A stretch of DNA of 64,000 bases, taken from NCBI GenBank assembly GCA_003342895.1, contig PTFA01000230.1:124001-188000 (forward strand), written 5' to 3'. The position numbers and the translations under genes were made by a program. The notes beneath the pieces are model-generated. The model did no database searches, was not told the origin of the DNA, and worked only from the letters and a program-made list of their open reading frames with translations. Below, one piece after another: positions 49,501 through 63,635 of this stretch. Every line of letters begins with the position of its first letter. Position 1 is the first letter of the stretch. This DNA is from Casuarius casuarius (taxonomy: Eukaryota; Chordata; Aves; Casuariiformes; Casuariidae).

Positions 49501-52500
49501 CAGCTACCCGCTATGAGCACTTTGTACAGAAAACTGAACAGGAAGAAACAGAGCAACCCCTTGTATTTTCCTAATTGCTTATTGTGATAGGTGCTTTCTG
49601 TCCTTTGGTCCTTCCACTGCTACTCTAAACAAGGCTGCAGTTTTCCTCCTCTTCATTAGAGACATTCAGGACAACAGTCGCATTGCCAGGAAACCTACGG
49701 AGCCCAGCCATCCTGCATGGCCTGGTGGTGAGAAGGAGAATGACCAGGGTCCCCTGAAGAGTTCATTTGCGCAGTGAATGAACCTGACTTCTGCTCCACT
49801 GACAGCCAGACTATTTTTGCCACTAGGAAATTATTGAAGAAGTCTCCATAGTCTGGTCAGCAGATGCTGGTTTTTGTGGGGAAAAAAGGGAAACAGTACA
49901 AAGCACCATGGGAAACCCACTCTATACATAGAAAAAAGTAATTCTGACCAATACAGGAAGAGTTTGATCAAACCTCTTTAATCTCTTCCATACCAAATAA
50001 ACAATACACAGCTCATGGAAAAGGACTCCTCACTCACCTCACACTACACCTCACACTACACCTACTCAGCCCCACTCTTGCATGCCAAGCTCATCTCAGA
50101 GGTGCACTAGGGAATCGGGGAAGGGGAAAACTCACCACAGCTATTCTGCTCCAGTCCTGAAATAACTGCTTTGCACAGACCCGCATCAAAGCACCCACCC
50201 CAATTTTCTGATTTCAGCCTTGTGATGCTGCTGATCACAGTGGTCCTAGCTGTTTGGATTATTCTGATTCAGCATTTCAGGGGTGCCTCCTCACTCCCTC
50301 CATTGCTCCTCAGTGTGGATTCAGCTATATTCTGCAAATGAAAGTTCTGTTCCTCTAGCTCCATCCTTTCCCTGTGTTCCTCCACACAGCACTCAAAAAC
50401 ACCCAAGTGAGCACAAAATGAGACCTCTTGCTCAAATCTACATACTATGAAAATTTGCCCTAATCTGGACTTGTACAGAATCAAAGTCCATTAAACTTTC
50501 AGGGTGACCTTCCCATGACCACACCTTGCCTAAATTCTCCATATGCCTTTCAGAGGACTTATAAAATAAAAATATTAATCTAATTAATTACCACATTAAT
50601 TCAAGCAACAAGCAAATTTCAAAGAAGAAACAAAAATAAGCAAATTACAGATGAAAAAGAAAACCATGCAGATTTATGTAAATGAAGATGGTCAAAGGAC
50701 CTGATTGTCTTTAGAAAGATGCTCAGCTCAAAGAGTTCACCAACCAGCTGTATTATCAGCTTCTTGGCCTCATTAGATGCCATGGAGGTATAACAAGCCT
50801 TCTGTCCATTGTGTAGCCCTTTGTTTAGATAAGACATGACTGCTGCTGGGCAAAACCTCTGGTGACATGTGTCCAACTCCAAGAGAAAATAGCTGTGACA
50901 TATTTTACAGCTGAATTATCTTGGTAGTTCCAAGCTATCATGATATATAAAAGATAACATTAGCAGGAGTAAAATTTTGAAATGTCTCACTAGTAACTCT
51001 AAACGTATATTCACACTTTGCTGGTATTCTTCATCCCCTAATCCCCTGCCTAGCATCCACCATAAGCATGCACCAGGAATGCCCTCTGATATCTGACTCA
51101 AATAGCAGCACCTATTGTCCTCCAAAGATTAGCCCATCAAAGCAAAATAAATGCATGTTTTTGTTACTGTCTTCAATGCCCATTAGTAAGTAAATCTTGA
51201 GTTAGACTGGTCTTGAAAAAATCATTATAACCCACTAATGAAGCCAATACGTTCTCTGCTTTAGGCAGTGACTTCGCATATGCACTGAACATGTAAATGG
51301 TAATATCTAAGCCCTCACAGATATAGTAAGCCTTAGTTCTTGCACTAGTAAGTGTACACCATTCACCCCAGTCAGTCACCTTGCATGTCATTCCAGAGCA
51401 CCATGAATAGTGATTTTCTGACTATCATTCACTGTATCACGAAACGTCCTGGAAAAGTTTTACAAAGTGTTGGAAATTCTTCCCCTTCAAGTACGATCTT
51501 TAGTTTCATACATTTTATGATTCCCTGAAGGTCCTCATCTGCTTTTGTTTTCAAACGTTCAGTTAATCTTTATTATGGGACAGACATCATAATTATTCAT
51601 AAAAAGAAAAAAAAAAGATGCAGGCATGTTAAGGCTTCACCTATCTCAGCTACTTTTTGCTAGGTAATATACAACTCTCCTGCTACAGTTGAGAGGCTTA
51701 ACATACACTATTTACAGTTATGGTATTTTCTCTGTAATACCAGGAGTGAGGATTTATCCTTTGTGTGCATTTAATAGGACTGTTTCCTGCAATTTCTATT
51801 ATTGCATAGCTCTACATATAGTTACAGAAAAGATAATCCCTACTACATCTCCACCCCCATTTAGGTCATACCTTATTTATTGGTAAAGCTCATTCCCTTT
51901 ACTACCTTCACTGTATGTCTGACTTGAACATTTTTTTATGCCATTCTTAGAGTTTGCACTTTGGTCCATGAATAGGCATAGCCCCACCATCAGCAGGGAA
52001 GTACAGAGAGCAGAGCCCTCACCCTCTTTCTTTCATCATCACATCATAATAAAACAGTACTTATGCATCATGTCACATGTTGCATTTGGAGGTGTGAGGC
52101 TGTAGGTGGGGAAAAGACCCAGGCTCTGCATAGGGCTATGGGTTGACTTTGTCTCCTTTCAAACAACACAAGGGAGACTGCCAGGTCAGAGAAAACTAGC
52201 AGCATAACCCTCTATGGAGAATGCACAAGTGTTCAGAGGCAAGATATGGGGGAAAGGAGTGTGAATTGAGTATTTAAGAAGGGAGAACCAAAGCCTACAC
52301 AGACCAGGGCAGAAAAGTCAGTGTTTGCTTGAACCACAGTTCATATTGTGTACCAAGAATGCATAAGTATCATCACCAGATTGTCTTTGACTTGAAAACT
52401 AATATATTTGTTGCACAGATTATGCAGCACTGTTGCAGTTCCTGGACACCTCCAGTTCTTGCTTCTACTGATGCAGTAATTCTTAGCCCACATTCAAGGG

Positions 52501-54790
52501 GCCAAGCAGCTGCAGTCAATAACTGCTTTTAAATTACTTTGCTTTACCTGCAGGCTTTCTTAGTGCATCATTTCCACTTTCTCTATATGGCAGCATAAAT
52601 TAATTTTCATTTCATCCACATGCCCAGAAATGCCAACTTCCTTCCTCTGCACCCTCCCAGGAGGAAAGAGACAGGACCATCACAGGAGTGCTGAGAAGAC
52701 AGGAGAGGCTGTCACTGCTTTCAGTTTTGCTACAGCCTGCAGCAACTCAGAGAAGATATTGCAGAGAAAGTAATCTCTGCAGAGCTGGACTGGCTACAGC
52801 CTGTACAGCCACAGACTTTTTTGGCTGACAGATACCCTATCAGCCAAATTCCAGCAAGTCTTGCCAAGTGCAGAAAAACACAGAGGATTCTCATTAGGTC
52901 CGCTTCAAAATGTCAAGAAGCTGCTTCAGAGCACAGAGTACTACACTTTGTGATGGAGAACGTTCAGAGCAATGTATGGGACAAAGCACACCATTGAGTA
53001 TTGCTCTGCAAAATTTCTATGCAACTTTTGCTACAACATCTGGATCACAACTGGTCATAACAAGGGGAGTTTGATCAAGTTTTAAACTGAATGAAGACCT
53101 TTAAAGAGAAGATTTCTGTCAGACACAGGCAAACTTCAGTCTGGCATTTCAGTAGGGCAAAACTTGATAAGGAATTCAGTTTGAACTTTACCAGGTACTA
53201 GCAAAGTTAAGAAAATCCAGTGATGTTTTCTCTTTCTTAGTAGAAGAAGCCAAGAATGGGAAAATACCTCAGACTGCCTTAGCCAAACGCCTCTAACTGC
53301 CAGATGCATTGAAGAGAAGCACACCAATCTCTCATATACCTGTAAGAAAAAAATTGTCTTTAAGCTTACCAGACAATGATGCTAATCAGTTTTGCAAGCT
53401 GGGGTAAGTAATTATGGGCCCTTTAAAGAAATATTTACATATTAATGTAAATATATTAACTCTCTGTGTCTAAAGAATTAAAATGAATGTTGGTTGAACG
53501 AGTAATTTTGCCGAGAGTATTTTACATGAATATAAACCGTGTTTTCTCCGTTTCAATCTTTCTACGTAGCTTTAAAAGGCACAAAGAAGTGCCACAGAAG
53601 TAGCTCTTACTCTACTAAACAATCCCACTGTAATGAATAGTGGTGCTTATCTGAGACAGGAGAACACATAGAAAGGTTTAAACCATCTGACTCAAAACAG
53701 AGCTCTAACAGTAAAAAGTCATGCAGTGAGTTTCATTTCTGAAACGTTTAAAAGTTACACTGGGATCCTTGGCTTAAATCCTACATTTTTTCATGGAGGG
53801 AAAATTATTAAGCCTATGAAGATGGGAAGACACACAAACAACACACACAACCAAAATAATTTGCAATATAGATACCATTTGGACAAGAGAAGACAATAAT
53901 CAAAAATTCTCTTCATAGACTGATAGCAAAGATTTAGGTTGTATATTGAAAACCTTTGATCTAGGCCAAGGTCAAGCAAAGTATCTTGAAACATGAGAAT
54001 AGTCAACCAAGTAACTCCTGAGTAATTACTGAGCAAATCTGTCTGTGACTGCACTGTGCTACTGTGTAGGTGGTAATTCTCAGCCAAGACAAGGCACATA
54101 TCCTAATCAGTTGTGGCCAGATTATTCCATAGCACTCTGACAAATGCAGACAGTTGTCCCAGTGGCTACTCAGCATTTCAGTACTGACTTTTTTTTAGCT
54201 AATTATCTGCTGTAAGTCTAAATGAACATGGTCTTCTGCTACCCAACTACTGAATAGCACAGGCATATGCTGTTTTAGCAGTCACTAGCTTTTCAACACA
54301 CCAAAGCATTGCACACTTATGAAAGATTAAAGGGTGAGTGAGGGGAGAAATTAGCATTTAAATGAAGGAATGTTGTCGACATCAGGGCCACTGCCATGAA
54401 CATATGTTCCACCTACTGAAATGTTCAATCAACAGCAATCTTGGATGTGGATATGCTTTCCATAGGAAGAGGAAGACAAATTCTCTGTTATTCAAAGCTG
54501 ATGGAATTGTGGTTGCACAACTGGAAATACTTGGAGGGTATTTTGCTACCAGGAGTCTCCTTTCCAAAAGCGCTTCCCAAAATGTCATCGTATGATAAAA
54601 ATTTTAAGTGACAGAAATTTAAAAATTAACATAATTCAGCTATTTTCATGACTCCTTTACTTCCAAAATCATTTAAACTTGTTGTGGAAAGTAGGGATGA
54701 TAAAATTAAAGGAACCTCAAACTTCCAAAACCATATTGCTGTCATAAGAATATTTAAACAAATGCATAGACACTGCTTTCAACAACTTCA
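46504..54790. other. Intergenic region between convergent SERPINB1 and WRNIP1
   Basis: About 8.3 kb of mostly AT-rich sequence. No exon with known protein content, tRNA, CpG island or named mobile element was recognised on either strand. A small local repeat (cctcacactacacctcacactacacc) lies near 50038-50063. A (TTTATA/ATATAA)-rich stretch lies near 48000-48030. Confidence 0.5.
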
Positions 54791-54793
54791 TTG

Positions 54794-54799
54794 GTTTAA
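54794..54799 (-). promoter_or_regulatory. WRNIP1: Possible WRNIP1 poly(A) signal (ATTAAA on minus strand)
   Basis: TTTAAT on the plus strand reads ATTAAA on the minus strand about 485 nt past the WRNIP1 stop codon. I saw no canonical AATAAA nearer to the stop. It is a weak assignment. Confidence 0.3.
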
Positions 54800-55283
54800 T
54801 ATATGTTGTTGTACAAAATTAGTCTCTGGAACATCACATAAACAAGTATTACATTGTAATTACATTTTGTTTACCATATTTTAGCTGGGGGGCAACTTAC
54901 TCTTCTTCTGGAAAATAAACATTCTCAAAATCCGAAATAGATACTGATTTTAAAAAGGAGCATGACAATATTCCTCATAGAAAGTCTCATAGAAAGAGCC
55001 AGAAATACAAGTCATGTTTATATTTTCTCCCGTTCATTTTAACTAGAGGGTAACGCTATTACGCTGATAAAGCTTACTTCTGTATTTCTATATTGCATAG
55101 CTGTAATTATTTACAAAACACTTCACAATAGCAGCAGTACAACTAGAAGGATAAGACAGTGTCTCAAAGGCTCATCGCTTTAGTACTTTCAACCCCAGAG
55201 ATACACGGCTGATACTAGAAGGCGGATTTTCGTCCCAGTATAAACATACACATCAAAATCAAAAAACATTCGGACCAAGGCTA

Positions 55284-55559
55284 TCACGTTTTTCTTTCCT
55301 TGAAGAAGTTCATTCCTTTCAGGTCTTCTGGCAGATAGTCCTGCTCTACAGGTTCCTTGTACATGGGGTTATATTTATAGCCTTTACCATAGCCCAACTT
55401 CTTCATGAGCCCTGTTGGGGCATTTCTGAGGTGCAGTGGAACAGGCGGGAGAGGTCCCATGTGCATTCTCAGACATTCTTTGACATTGCTGTATGCCCTG
55501 TATACCTCTATGGATTTTGGTGCTCTGGCAAAATAGACTACACATTGTGCGAGAATGAC
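55284..55559 (-). CDS. WRNIP1: WRNIP1 last exon
   Basis: The exon starts [20 protein letters not shown] after acceptor cttgtttgcag and ends FFKERKT-stop. 91 residues. Not truncated. Confidence 0.95.
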   Translation of the reverse strand, partial: VILAQCVVYFARAPKSIEVYRAYSNVKECLRMHMGPLPPVPLHLRNAPTGLMKKLGYGKGYKYNPMYKEPVEQDYLPEDLKGMNFFKERKT

Positions 55560-58500
55560 CTGCAAACAAGAAAAATAATTAGAATTAGAAGAAGAATGTT
55601 AAATGACTTCTTTCAAGCTCTTTGGGAAAAGGGCTGCTGTCCAGGTTGTTTGTATAGAACAGCATTACTGGGCTGATGTTTTTAACTGACTTCCATCTGC
55701 TACTACAATATGAATATTACGATTTAACAACACAGTTTGCGATTTTGGCTCCTAGAGAAGAATGGCTAATTTAGAACATCAGAATATATGATTTTAATTA
55801 TAACAGAAGGAAAACAAGACTGACAGAACAAAATGTAGTTAGTTAAAATATCAAATTTAACAGCAAATATGCAGTGAATTGTATTTTAAACTACAACATC
55901 TATTTCAAAAGCTATGATGTTCTGTTTACTAGTCAGAGAAATGGTGCACTGAATGAATAATTAAATTTGCCTTCTTTGCAACTTTTTATAGTTACAACTA
56001 AATTTTGCAATTAACAGTGCTCTCAAACCAGTGAATGAATGAAGTCTTTACCTCACATTCTGGCATTCCAATAAAGTGACAACCCTGATAAGCAGCAACT
56101 GCTTGCGTTAAAGCCAAAGGATCGGCCAGCCCTGCACGAAGGGATTAGATGAAAGCAGATTAAAGTCAGTTTGCATTAGTCACCATCTAACTTTTTTTTC
56201 CTTCCTGTAAGATGTAAGATTATCCATGCATATTTTAAAGTAGCTTTTTCAGATGGTGGAGCTTGAGGTATGATATTTTGCAGTGCATAAGATGTACTCC
56301 CTCTATCTACAACCTTCTCCTTTCTGTCCCCCAAAAAAGAAAACCTGAAAGTCACACCTGAAAGTCAGGTATGATTTACAGACTGAATCTGTTGCCACAT
56401 GGTGGCAGCCTGAGCAATAGCAGGTGGTATGACATTCATTTACTTTTTTGGAAGGGGAAATACTGTTATATAGACATAGCTTCCCCAGATTTAACAACTC
56501 TTCAGCCACCATATCCCCACTAAAAATCTTTCATCTACCAGTTTAGATAAGTCAACTGAGATGCCTTACAATTAGGCAGCTATCGAGTCTGAAAATTGCA
56601 AGGCAGGGTAGGAAGTTTTGTTTCTCTTGTACCCAGAGCAGATTTCTTGCTTTTAAACACCAGACTCTGGAAAGCAGAAACCTGAGGTAGATCTTAATTC
56701 ACCATAATATTCCAGCACAAATGATTGCAAATGCCTACCAATATCTTCACTTGCAAACCTCACCAGCCTCCTTGCCACATAGAGTGGATCCTCACCACCT
56801 TCAAGCATTCGAGCAAGCCAGTAAAGGGATGCGTTTTCATCTGAACCTCTCATAGACTTATGCAGGGCAGAGATGCAATTGTAATGTTCTTCTCCTGTTT
56901 AGGAAGGGGGGGGGGGTTGGGATACACAGTAAATACATTTAAAGGAACAGAATGTACTTTACTACATCATAGTAAATAAACATAACAAGCTTTTCCAAGT
57001 TCTTTTCATGCATACATGATCACGGTGTTCATGAATATCTTCAATACCTTCATATTTTGCCATGTGGATCATTATAGTAAATACATAAGCATAACAGAGC
57101 AACAGCAGATGAAAGGAGGGTGTTTTTTTAAATGCTACAAGGCAAGGAATTTGTGGTTTTTTGATACCCTAATGACCTTTCCTTCAAAAAAAAAATTACG
57201 AAGGAAATCTTATATAAATATTTTTTAATTGACAAACAGTAAGTTATGAATATGTATAAACTAGTCAGGAAGCACTACTGCATAAGGAATTAGTGAACAG
57301 ATCTACTATGATGACCATTGCTTTCAGACACACAAATACAATACTGAAAAGACAACAGAAGAATCAGAGAAATCCAATTCTATACTAGTGATATTTTAGA
57401 AAAAGATTTTGCACCAGTTAAAACCTGCAAATAAATTGTGAAGCAAACCAAATACAAGTTTGCTGTATTGTATTAGGAAAGAGAAACAATTTTGCTGTGG
57501 ATTTACAAGGATGGCATATTATTCATTCTGGAGGAAACAGAATCACATCATACAACCATTGCAGCCTCCTGTGAAATGGTGGATTTTGTTGTGGACACCA
57601 GAACTGCTGGAAGGTTACTGAAAACTGTAAGAAGTTCAAACAAAAGCACAAACAAAAGAAAACAAAACCCCCCAACCACCTGAAATACAAGACTGCTAAT
57701 TACAGGGATCAGAGGAACGAATAATTTACGAGAAAATTTTTTTAACACTGAAGTTTAGTGTAAGATTAAATACGGACTCCAAGGAGAAACAATGCCACTC
57801 CACAGATCTTTTAGGTCTACAGCTAAAAATAGTGGGACAAAATAAAGAACACAGCATGAGACCCTTCCTGCTTGCAAATTTTCTCCATGCAGGTGGCTGT
57901 GTTTCTTTTAATCAAACTTGTAAGAGTACTTTGCTGGCATATTGTTTTTAAACTTTTCACATAATCTGCTCTTTTATTTTTATAAAGTGCTTGGTATTCC
58001 TTGGCTCACAGCTGTGTATTATAAAGGCAACTGGCTGCATACGCAACCATCTGTTATATTTCTCTTCCTCCTACGGCCAAAAGGATTTACAGCCCCAGGG
58101 CTACATCAGAACACGCTACTGTCATTTGTAGGCTCTGCATAATAAAAAGCCATGCATATGAGTTTGAAAACCAAAGCCCCAAAATTCCTCCAACTGCTCC
58201 ACTGAAAGCCAGTAAGACTTTCACCCTCCAGGTCAGAAACTGGTCCCATCTTCCTCTGTTACAGTTAACATTGCAGTATGATCCTGTGGGGAATTCCGAG
58301 TGTGGTCTTCTGGAATATGCAGGCCTGCAGACAGCTATTTTTAATTGGACTCCACACACAAAGAGCTCTGTGGTATGCAGTCATTATCATGCCAACATAA
58401 ACAGCATGTCTGTGCTCCGTCATAACGCTTGGTTTTGTAGCAATAAACCCAAGCAGCTGAACTCGCATCATCCTCTTGGAAGAGGTGTCTCTTAGTCTCT

Positions 58501-61500
58501 TAAAAGTAAAGAAGATGGCCTTTAAATATCTTGACAGGTTGCACTTGCACATCTTTTTTTTGCTGAAGTGCTTTTATACACTGTTGGGGCTACTGGAACA
58601 TGTCATACTTGAAACCAGCTGGATAGGCAGAAGGAAGCCAGCAGATAGGTTAGGTCTAGACAGACATATCTTCAGAGTATTTCAGAGCACGTGGCTTAGA
58701 AAGAGAACAGATTTCTCCCTTTATTTCCCTCCTCACAAAGTTAGTGTGGATAACTCAGTCATCCATGCAATAACAGTACTTATACACCAGACTTGGTCTT
58801 CAAAAAAACTGTGGAATTGTACTTAAAATGCAGTTTCAATTAAAGGAAAAGAATACAGACAAAGGGCTTTTATGTTTTTTTAATAAATATATAGTTTTGA
58901 TATTTTCTCAGTCAGATGCCTGAAACTGCTAAAAAAAGATGTAGACAACTCTTCTTTTTAGAACTTTGTTTACTAACTCTGTCTCTCAGGCTGGTTAACC
59001 TGAGTACAGATTTTGGCCTTAAGAATTTAGTTTAGAGACAGACACATGCAAACTGATCTATCACTGCTGTTCTGCATCTTGGATGCCTCCTGAAATCAAA
59101 ACTTTGAAGAGTTTCTGGAATCAAAATACATTTGTTCTGTGAGGTTCCCACATAGGCAAATACCTTTCCTAAGAGAAACAAGATACTTCGCAAGAGGCTT
59201 GGTGGTGGGTAGGATTTCTAAAGTGTCTAATGGACACTGACGCATAAATCTTGTTGACACTCAGTTTTGTGCCCCTAAATCTCTTAATGAAGAGTTTCCC
59301 TGCTGCTTTATCCAAGGAGATGGTAATTTATCTAAAGCCTTATTTGTCTTAGACAAGGAAAAGGCCTCATTCCCTGACCATAACTAATGTCTGGACTTCT
59401 TAAGCAGTAAGCAAAAATAAAACAATAGTTTCTATCTCCCATTATTTCCTGTCTATCTTAGCCAAAGGTAAACATCAACTGCTCCTGGATAAAGACTAGA
59501 AGAAGGCTTTGGAAGAAAGACTAGAGCAACAGCATGGGTAAAAAAGCATCTCTTTCAGGCCCAACAGAAAACAATGAAGCTGACACGCAAACACTATGAA
59601 ATTAGACGTGTTTTCTTTCTTTTCTTTCCTCCTTTGTGTAAGAGGAAGGAACAACCATCTGAAGATGTTTCCAGTTTATAGAAGTAATAACTCTCTATTC
59701 AGCTTAATACATTCACAGCCTTTACCATAGACAAAGCTACACTACCACATAAATAATGAGACAAAACCCTGCAATTATTCTGATATTTATCTTTGCTATT
59801 TGCTACTAAAACAGCATTAACACTAAGCCACAATACATAAGAAGAAAAAGAGACAATACAACTCTATCTTAAAAATCCATTGTCCATCTGTTGGAAGGAC
59901 AAAAGATTGGTGAATCCTTTGGATTGTTAACATTAATTGAATTCAGTCACTGCGTCATTTTCTCTGAAAATCACAACAAAAAAGAACTGCAAATGAAAGC
60001 TAAAATACAACTAAAGAACTTATTTTCACTTACACTGTGAGGGCTGCAGGCTGCCACTGGCCATAAAGTCTCACTAGAGCTGTTTCTCTGTCCTACCAGT
60101 TAAAACACACAAATTGTCTGTGAGAAGATCTTGTCTTTATACATGTGCACACAGATCAGCACAACAGCCTGATGACTGGATTACAAATAATTTCCCTCCT
60201 AGACTATTTGGTGAAAGTTCACGAAAGAACGCCCAACTACATACCTTTGGCAAATTCTGCCTAAGATGAATAAAAATAAATACCAAAGTAAAATCAGAAT
60301 TCTGTATTTACACAGCTCTGACTGAACACCACTTACTTGGTGCTTGCTAAGTGAACACACTACATGCAAAAGTATGCTGCTGCTATCGTGATTAGACAGC
60401 ATCATATCCCTTCATTTTGTGAGGCTGAACCACTTCACTGGAGGAGTGTAGATTCCATCACAAGGAACTGTTATTCAAAAAGTCTGGGACAAAACATGCT
60501 ACATAATATTTTTATTTACACAGCAGCCTCTATCCAGAAGCACTTAATACATGAAGCATCACTAGCTATCTCTAATGTGGACAGAAGCGGTCAACTAGGA
60601 CACAGGCCACTCTGCAGAAGAAAGACACTTTGTAAAGTGATGTATGCAGGCAACCTACCTCTGTGACAATATCTACCACAGGCTCTTTGGCATTCATACA
60701 TTCAGGAAAAACAGAATTCTCCCTTCTAACACCCATCTCTGAAAAAGTTTGACAAAAAACCCCTACCCAAAGCTCAAAGGATTTCTGTCACAGAGAAGGG
60801 GCAGAACAAGTGCTACCTAGACTGGATGCAAGCCTCAGGAAGAGGCACTCTGTGACACCTAACTGAGGAGACCTGGGAGCAATGGCCACAAAGAGAGTCC
60901 TGCATGTCAGCCACCACAAGGCGAGAGCAAACACACAAGGGAGCTGACAAAAACCTACAGGGCAGAAGCAAGTCACACCCAGTAAACTGGTCAGGTTTTC
61001 CCCTTCCTCATCTCTAATCATGATTCTTTCCTGCCACATACCCCATATAATTTTTCTCCTCCTTCCCCCCTGCCTATCCTCTGCTTCCCATATCAGCCAC
61101 TATATCAGTATGTGCCTAGTTGACCTTTTCCAAACAATGAGCCATCATTTTCTTTTTGTAATAGGAAGGCTGAAAAGAAGCATACATGTGATGTGTGTTA
61201 CGACTAATCCCTAGAAATCTCTCATCACAGGTTTTGAGTAGTAACAGCTAATCAAGTGTATCAAATACAGTGAAAAATAAAAATGAATCAGTCCTCCAGA
61301 CATTGCTTGGCATAATCATTGGATACTAAAATGCACAGTGATTCAAGTATTGCTGAAAAACTAGCACACTCATTCATGGCGACTCTCATAATCCCTAATA
61401 TTCAATTCCTAATTTTTAACCCTATCACTTAAAAAGCTATAATGGCCAACTTCTGTAATGCCTAAATTGCCAAGTCACAAATTTAGTAAGAGAGGGTATC

Positions 61501-63635
61501 ACATGAGGAATCCTTAAATGCATTTAGATGTGACCTGCCCTGAGCAAGCTACAAAATTCTTTGCCTTAAAAAGCAACTCTAAAAATAAAACAAACTGCTC
61601 AGGTTTTCAAATAAGATATTATTGTGAATGTGAGCACTTCCAAGACTTTCAAAGGAATAGCAGTGCAATGGAAGATTTCCAACCCTCCAGAAATAAAACT
61701 CCTCCTCTCCAAAATACCTCTTCTTCTTTACCATGCAATCCCTCAGACCTTAATACTCTAATAACCTTAAAGAACAAATAAGTTCACCATGCAACTTTCT
61801 GCAGATGAACCTGCACTTTCTAAGTAGTGAGCAGGAACTCTGCTTGGAAGGAAGTTTTGGGTCAGACTCCTTGGTATCTACAGTTTGTTCTGCCATGGAA
61901 CCAACAGCCTGGAAGCTACTAAGTGGATGGAGTGGGGGTGGAAACCTTAGTACAGAGCTACAAACTAATACAGAACCTACAGAACCTACTAATACAGACG
62001 CTACAAACTAATTCAAGAACCACTGCTGTACTGTAAAGGGAAAGTAATTTTTAGGCCAACATTTCAGTACAACCACTGCTTCATCACAGCAACTGGTATG
62101 AAAAAGAGAGAAGAAATATAAATTATAAAGTACTTCAAAATGCTGCATCTCAGAAAGTGTTTTTATCTGGCAGCAAAATTATTATTATTTTTTTTTAACA
62201 GCCACAGTTCTCAGAAGGAGCTGGCATCTATTTTATTATCCTCTGAACTTCAGTTTTTGATGCCTGATAAGTGCAGAGACTTTCTCTCAGACTGTTCTGT
62301 CAGTCACAGGATTCCCATTTTACTTCAGGGATCCTTCTGATGGGGGAAGCATATTCCTTAAGCTGCAGAAGAGCACTTCAGGCAAACAAAGGACCAGGTC
62401 TGGAAAGACGCAAGTAGAAGGCGTGATAGTGGTTATGTAGGGTCTGCTTCTATCTCTGTCCTCGTGTCTACTGTCTGCTCTAAACCTTACCCTGCCTTTT
62501 ACCACCATGACCCAGTATTTCCCTAGGGCTCTGAAGTGAGTGGGAAAGAGGGGAGAAAAATCCCTTGATGTACAAACATTTCCTAACTCTTCCTGAGCAC
62601 CTGTAGCAGGGCTTGGAGCATGAGCATTTCTTAGGAGAGAAATCCCAGCAGATGTGCAGACGTTCACTCTCTGAAGAGACCTACTGCCAGCTGCTCTAGA
62701 ACCCCATATGGATTTCAGACATCTGAGAAAGATATACAAACAAATCAACTTTAGTGTACACACAGAAAGTAGGAAGCACGTTCTGTAGCAAAGAACAGAG
62801 CACGCAAAAGTCACAACAAAATTTAAAAAAAACTCATACAATTCTGATTAATTGGAACTATTTGGCAAATTAAAGAGTATTTCTGCATGACTACTGCATA
62901 TGTTTGCATGATGGCTGCGAATCAGCCAACTGACTGCCGCTACCAACCAAGCTTCTAAATCCCATCTTCCATTTCGAGTTTACATGGCTTTTGCCGGGCT
63001 ACAGAGGCAGGAAGGGCTTCTTGTAGCTGGTTTGGTCCTTCTTTGACAAGATTTCCTCCTCAGGGGTCTAGAATTTATGCAAAATAAGTCTTTGGTAAGC
63101 CAAGCCTAAGTCTGATAACACTGTGCATGGAAGAAAGCTTAAACTGAGGGAACCCATCTTGACTCTCAGTTCAAGATAAATTTGCAGGCATGTCACTGAG
63201 GAAGAAAAGCAACAGATCATATTTGATTAGACACAAAAACAGGAAATTCCACATGGACTTTTACGCATATACATAAACTGATACAACAACATAAAATCCA
63301 AAGCCTTCTTCCCAGCTAAAAAATCATTTTTCAAGACCACTATTTAAACAACAGCTGGAAAAGGAAAGAAAGTATTTCCCCAGTTCCTACTCTGTGGCAC
63401 AGTATCTGCTGTCAGGTACTCACCTGCTCGGTCATAGAGTACATGAGATCGTTGTAGTCCTTCCTTTACGTGCTCTTCTGTTATCAGAACTCCATCTGCA
63501 GAACAACCTTTGGTAATCCCTGCTGCTAATCTGGCCTGAACTGCTAACTGAAGTCCATTCAATCCAGTCCGTGCATCACCATCACAAAGGTAGGCTAGGG
63601 TACTTAGAGCTTTCTTCTCTATGTACACAGGGAAT
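55284..63635 (-). CDS. WRNIP1: WRNIP1 (Werner helicase-interacting ATPase 1), C-terminal four exons
   Basis: Minus-strand coding exons in transcript order are 63635-63424, 56894-56739, 56131-56052 and 55559-55284 (stop TGA). They give 240 residues with frames joined (YDRAG|EEHYNC, SEDI|GLADP, PECE|VILAQ). The N-terminal ubiquitin-binding zinc finger and the AAA+ Walker motifs lie off the right edge. Visible landmarks are [20 protein letters not shown] (AAA+ lid), [60 protein letters not shown] and [13 protein letters not shown] near the C terminus. These belong to the RarA/Mgs1/WRNIP1 family, whose C-terminal domain drives oligomerisation. The protein acts at stalled replication forks with WRN and DNA polymerase delta. 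Exon count fits the last four of seven exons. WRNIP1 next to SERPINB1 is conserved synteny with mammals. Confidence 0.95.
56052..56131 (-). CDS. WRNIP1: WRNIP1 penultimate exon
   Basis: 80-nt exon with acceptor ttcgtgcag and donor gtaaag. It encodes [20 protein letters not shown] and IGMPECE. It is too short to stand out as an open frame and was found by splice phase and family match. Confidence 0.92.
56739..56894 (-). CDS. WRNIP1: WRNIP1 exon encoding [18 protein letters not shown] region
   Basis: 156-nt exon; acceptor aaacag preceded on the minus strand by a C11 tract (plus-strand G run 56906-56916), and donor gtaggc. It encodes the most conserved C-terminal block of the RarA/WRNIP1 family. 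Confidence 0.94.
56895..63423 (-). other. WRNIP1: Large WRNIP1 intron
   Basis: A 6.5-kb intron between exons whose split codon (G|GA) joins in frame, so no coding exon is missing. No nested gene, RNA gene or recognised mobile element was seen. An imperfect short tandem repeat of CTACAAACTAATACAGAAC-type units lies near 61959-62011. Confidence 0.6.
63424..63635 (-). CDS. WRNIP1: WRNIP1 exon (AAA+ lid region)
   Basis: This 212-nt exon is bounded on the minus strand by acceptor ttctattgcag and donor gtgagt. It encodes [16 protein letters not shown] through [16 protein letters not shown]. The sequence to its right up to 64000 is intron with no further exon seen. Confidence 0.94.

Noticed and set aside
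62320..62841. 173-codon minus-strand frame inside WRNIP1 intron
   Set aside because: Same strand as WRNIP1, but flanking exons already join in phase across this intron. The translation resembles no WRNIP1 region or known domain.
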